Translations under genes and position numbers: made by a program
DNA from: Ruminococcus sp.
Lineage (GTDB): Bacteria; Bacillota; Clostridia; Oscillospirales; Ruminococcaceae
Length of the DNA stretch: 64,000 nt
Assembly (NCBI RefSeq): GCF_016287535.1
Contig: NZ_JAEFAJ010000002.1
Coordinates: 115,516-179,515 of the forward strand
Direction of reading: 5' to 3'
The notes under the pieces: generated by a model
Told to the model about the DNA's origin: nothing
Seen by the model: only the letters and a program-made list of their open reading frames with translations
Database searches by the model: none
Shown: positions 63,580 through 64,000 of the stretch, piece after piece
Numbering within the stretch: the first letter of the stretch is position 1
Layout of the letters: each line of letters starts with the position of its first letter

Positions 63580-63617
63580 AAATAATCACAGGAATCAAAA
63601 AGATCCTGTGATTATTT
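63580..63617. terminator. Hairpin terminator upstream of the transposase
   Basis: AAATAATCACAGGA (63580-63593) pairs with TCCTGTGATTATTT (63604-63617), with a T run after it. It would stop readthrough from outside into the transposase gene, and may lie near the left end of the element. Confidence 0.7.
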
Positions 63618-63684
63618 TTTATGTATATAATGTAAATTTTTGCAAAAAGGTATTGACAAAAAGCCAAAAATGTGCGGCGCAGCT

Positions 63685-63706
63685 AATCAGATATACACAT
63701 CTGATT
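63685..63706 (+). promoter_or_regulatory. Hairpin abutting the transposase ribosome site
   Basis: AATCAGAT (63685-63692), loop ATACAC, ATCTGATT (63699-63706), directly followed by GGAGG (63707-63711). Such a stem may limit translation of the transposase. Confidence 0.6.
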
Positions 63707-63718
63707 GGAGGTTTTACC

Positions 63719-64000
63719 GTGCAAAAATACTGTAATATCGTCAAAAACAAGCTTAATACTCTTATCAGCACCATGGAGAAAAATATCTCTGATTTTGTAG
63801 TTGATCCTAAGAGAGATTTTGTTCGTAAAAGTGAGCTGTCTTTCTCAAAAACATTGAGATTCATTCTCGGAATGGGCAGCCAGACACTTGGCAAGGAGCT
63901 TGTAGAATTCTATGATTATGATTCAAAAATGGTATCTGTATCTGCTATCGTTCAGAGAAGAGCTAAGATACTTCCTGCTGCTTTTCAGTATCTGTTCCAT
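63719..64000 (+). mobile_element. IS4-family-like transposase, N-terminal part, cut by the window edge
   Basis: An open frame from GTG 63719, 7 bases after GGAGG, runs to the end of the window (94 codons, no stop). It reads with FVVDPKRDFVRKSELSFSKT, LRFILGMGSQTLGKELVEFY and SVSAIVQRRAKILPAAFQYL, the pattern of the N-terminal domain of IS4-type (DDE) transposases. The catalytic part lies beyond the window, so completeness is unknown. A TTGACA at 63653 could be its -35 box. Confidence 0.85.

Noticed and set aside
63374..63667. A 98-residue N-terminal extension of ugd
   Set aside because: The extension crosses the ugd promoter and a hairpin, and lacks similarity to dehydrogenases. The ATG at 63373 has a ribosome site and the family start.

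Overview
The window looks like chromosome of a low-to-medium-GC, anaerobic, fibre-degrading Firmicute of the Oscillospiraceae, most probably Ruminococcus in the strict sense. The evidence is a multimodular GH10/GH43 xylanase and a CAP-domain protein that both carry type I dockerins, a lipoprotein that reads as a cohesin, a YicI-like alpha-xylosidase, and Clostridia-type housekeeping genes (T-box, CIRCE, RuvABC, ECF transporter, SipL/SpoIVA). The genus is inferred from gene content only.

Layout. 0-6.3 kb: htpG on the minus strand behind a perfect CIRCE operator; a Cys-type T-box leader ahead of a small unknown gene, a broken four-helix-bundle gene and cysS; then a WalJ-like hydrolase and rlmH. 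6.4-18 kb: one long operon behind a consensus promoter that makes and exports a surface glycan (Wzm/Wzt-type ABC transporter, a coiled-coil protein, four GT4 enzymes, a GT-C-like membrane protein, a GT2 and a flippase-like protein). 18-22 kb, minus strand: a zinc-ribbon protein, a short metH and pheA. 22-25.7 kb: ruvC, ruvA, an SseB-like gene, ruvB and a possible cysteine peptidase. 26-42.3 kb: glmM, a methyltransferase, a lipoprotein, ecfA1-ecfA2-ecfT, a YfhO-like protein, truA, a DUF5711 protein, a CvpA-like protein, a ClpE-like unfoldase, the cohesin-like lipoprotein and a DUF4317 protein. 42.4-46.2 kb: a Nudix hydrolase (minus), then sipL and spoIVA, the two partners that anchor the spore coat in Clostridia. 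46.4-53.3 kb: a divergent pair for xylan and xyloside breakdown. 53.3-64 kb: two convergent CPBP membrane proteases, a heterodimeric ABC exporter with a lipoprotein, a structured intergenic element, a YbjN-like protein, the CAP-dockerin protein, UDP-glucose dehydrogenase, and the start of an IS4-type transposase cut by the window edge.

The spaces between genes are unusual. Many hold short tracts with a strict 7-base period but different texts (TTAGAGC, TTGAGAG, AATTCGG, TTCCTAA, AGCCGTT, CTACTCT and others), mixed with GC-rich palindromes that often begin GTAGGGG. Together with the lipoprotein cohesin, the T-box in front of an unknown gene, a probable ATA start codon and a structured element at 60.1-60.3 kb, these are the least ordinary parts of the window. 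No tRNA, rRNA or CRISPR array was seen.
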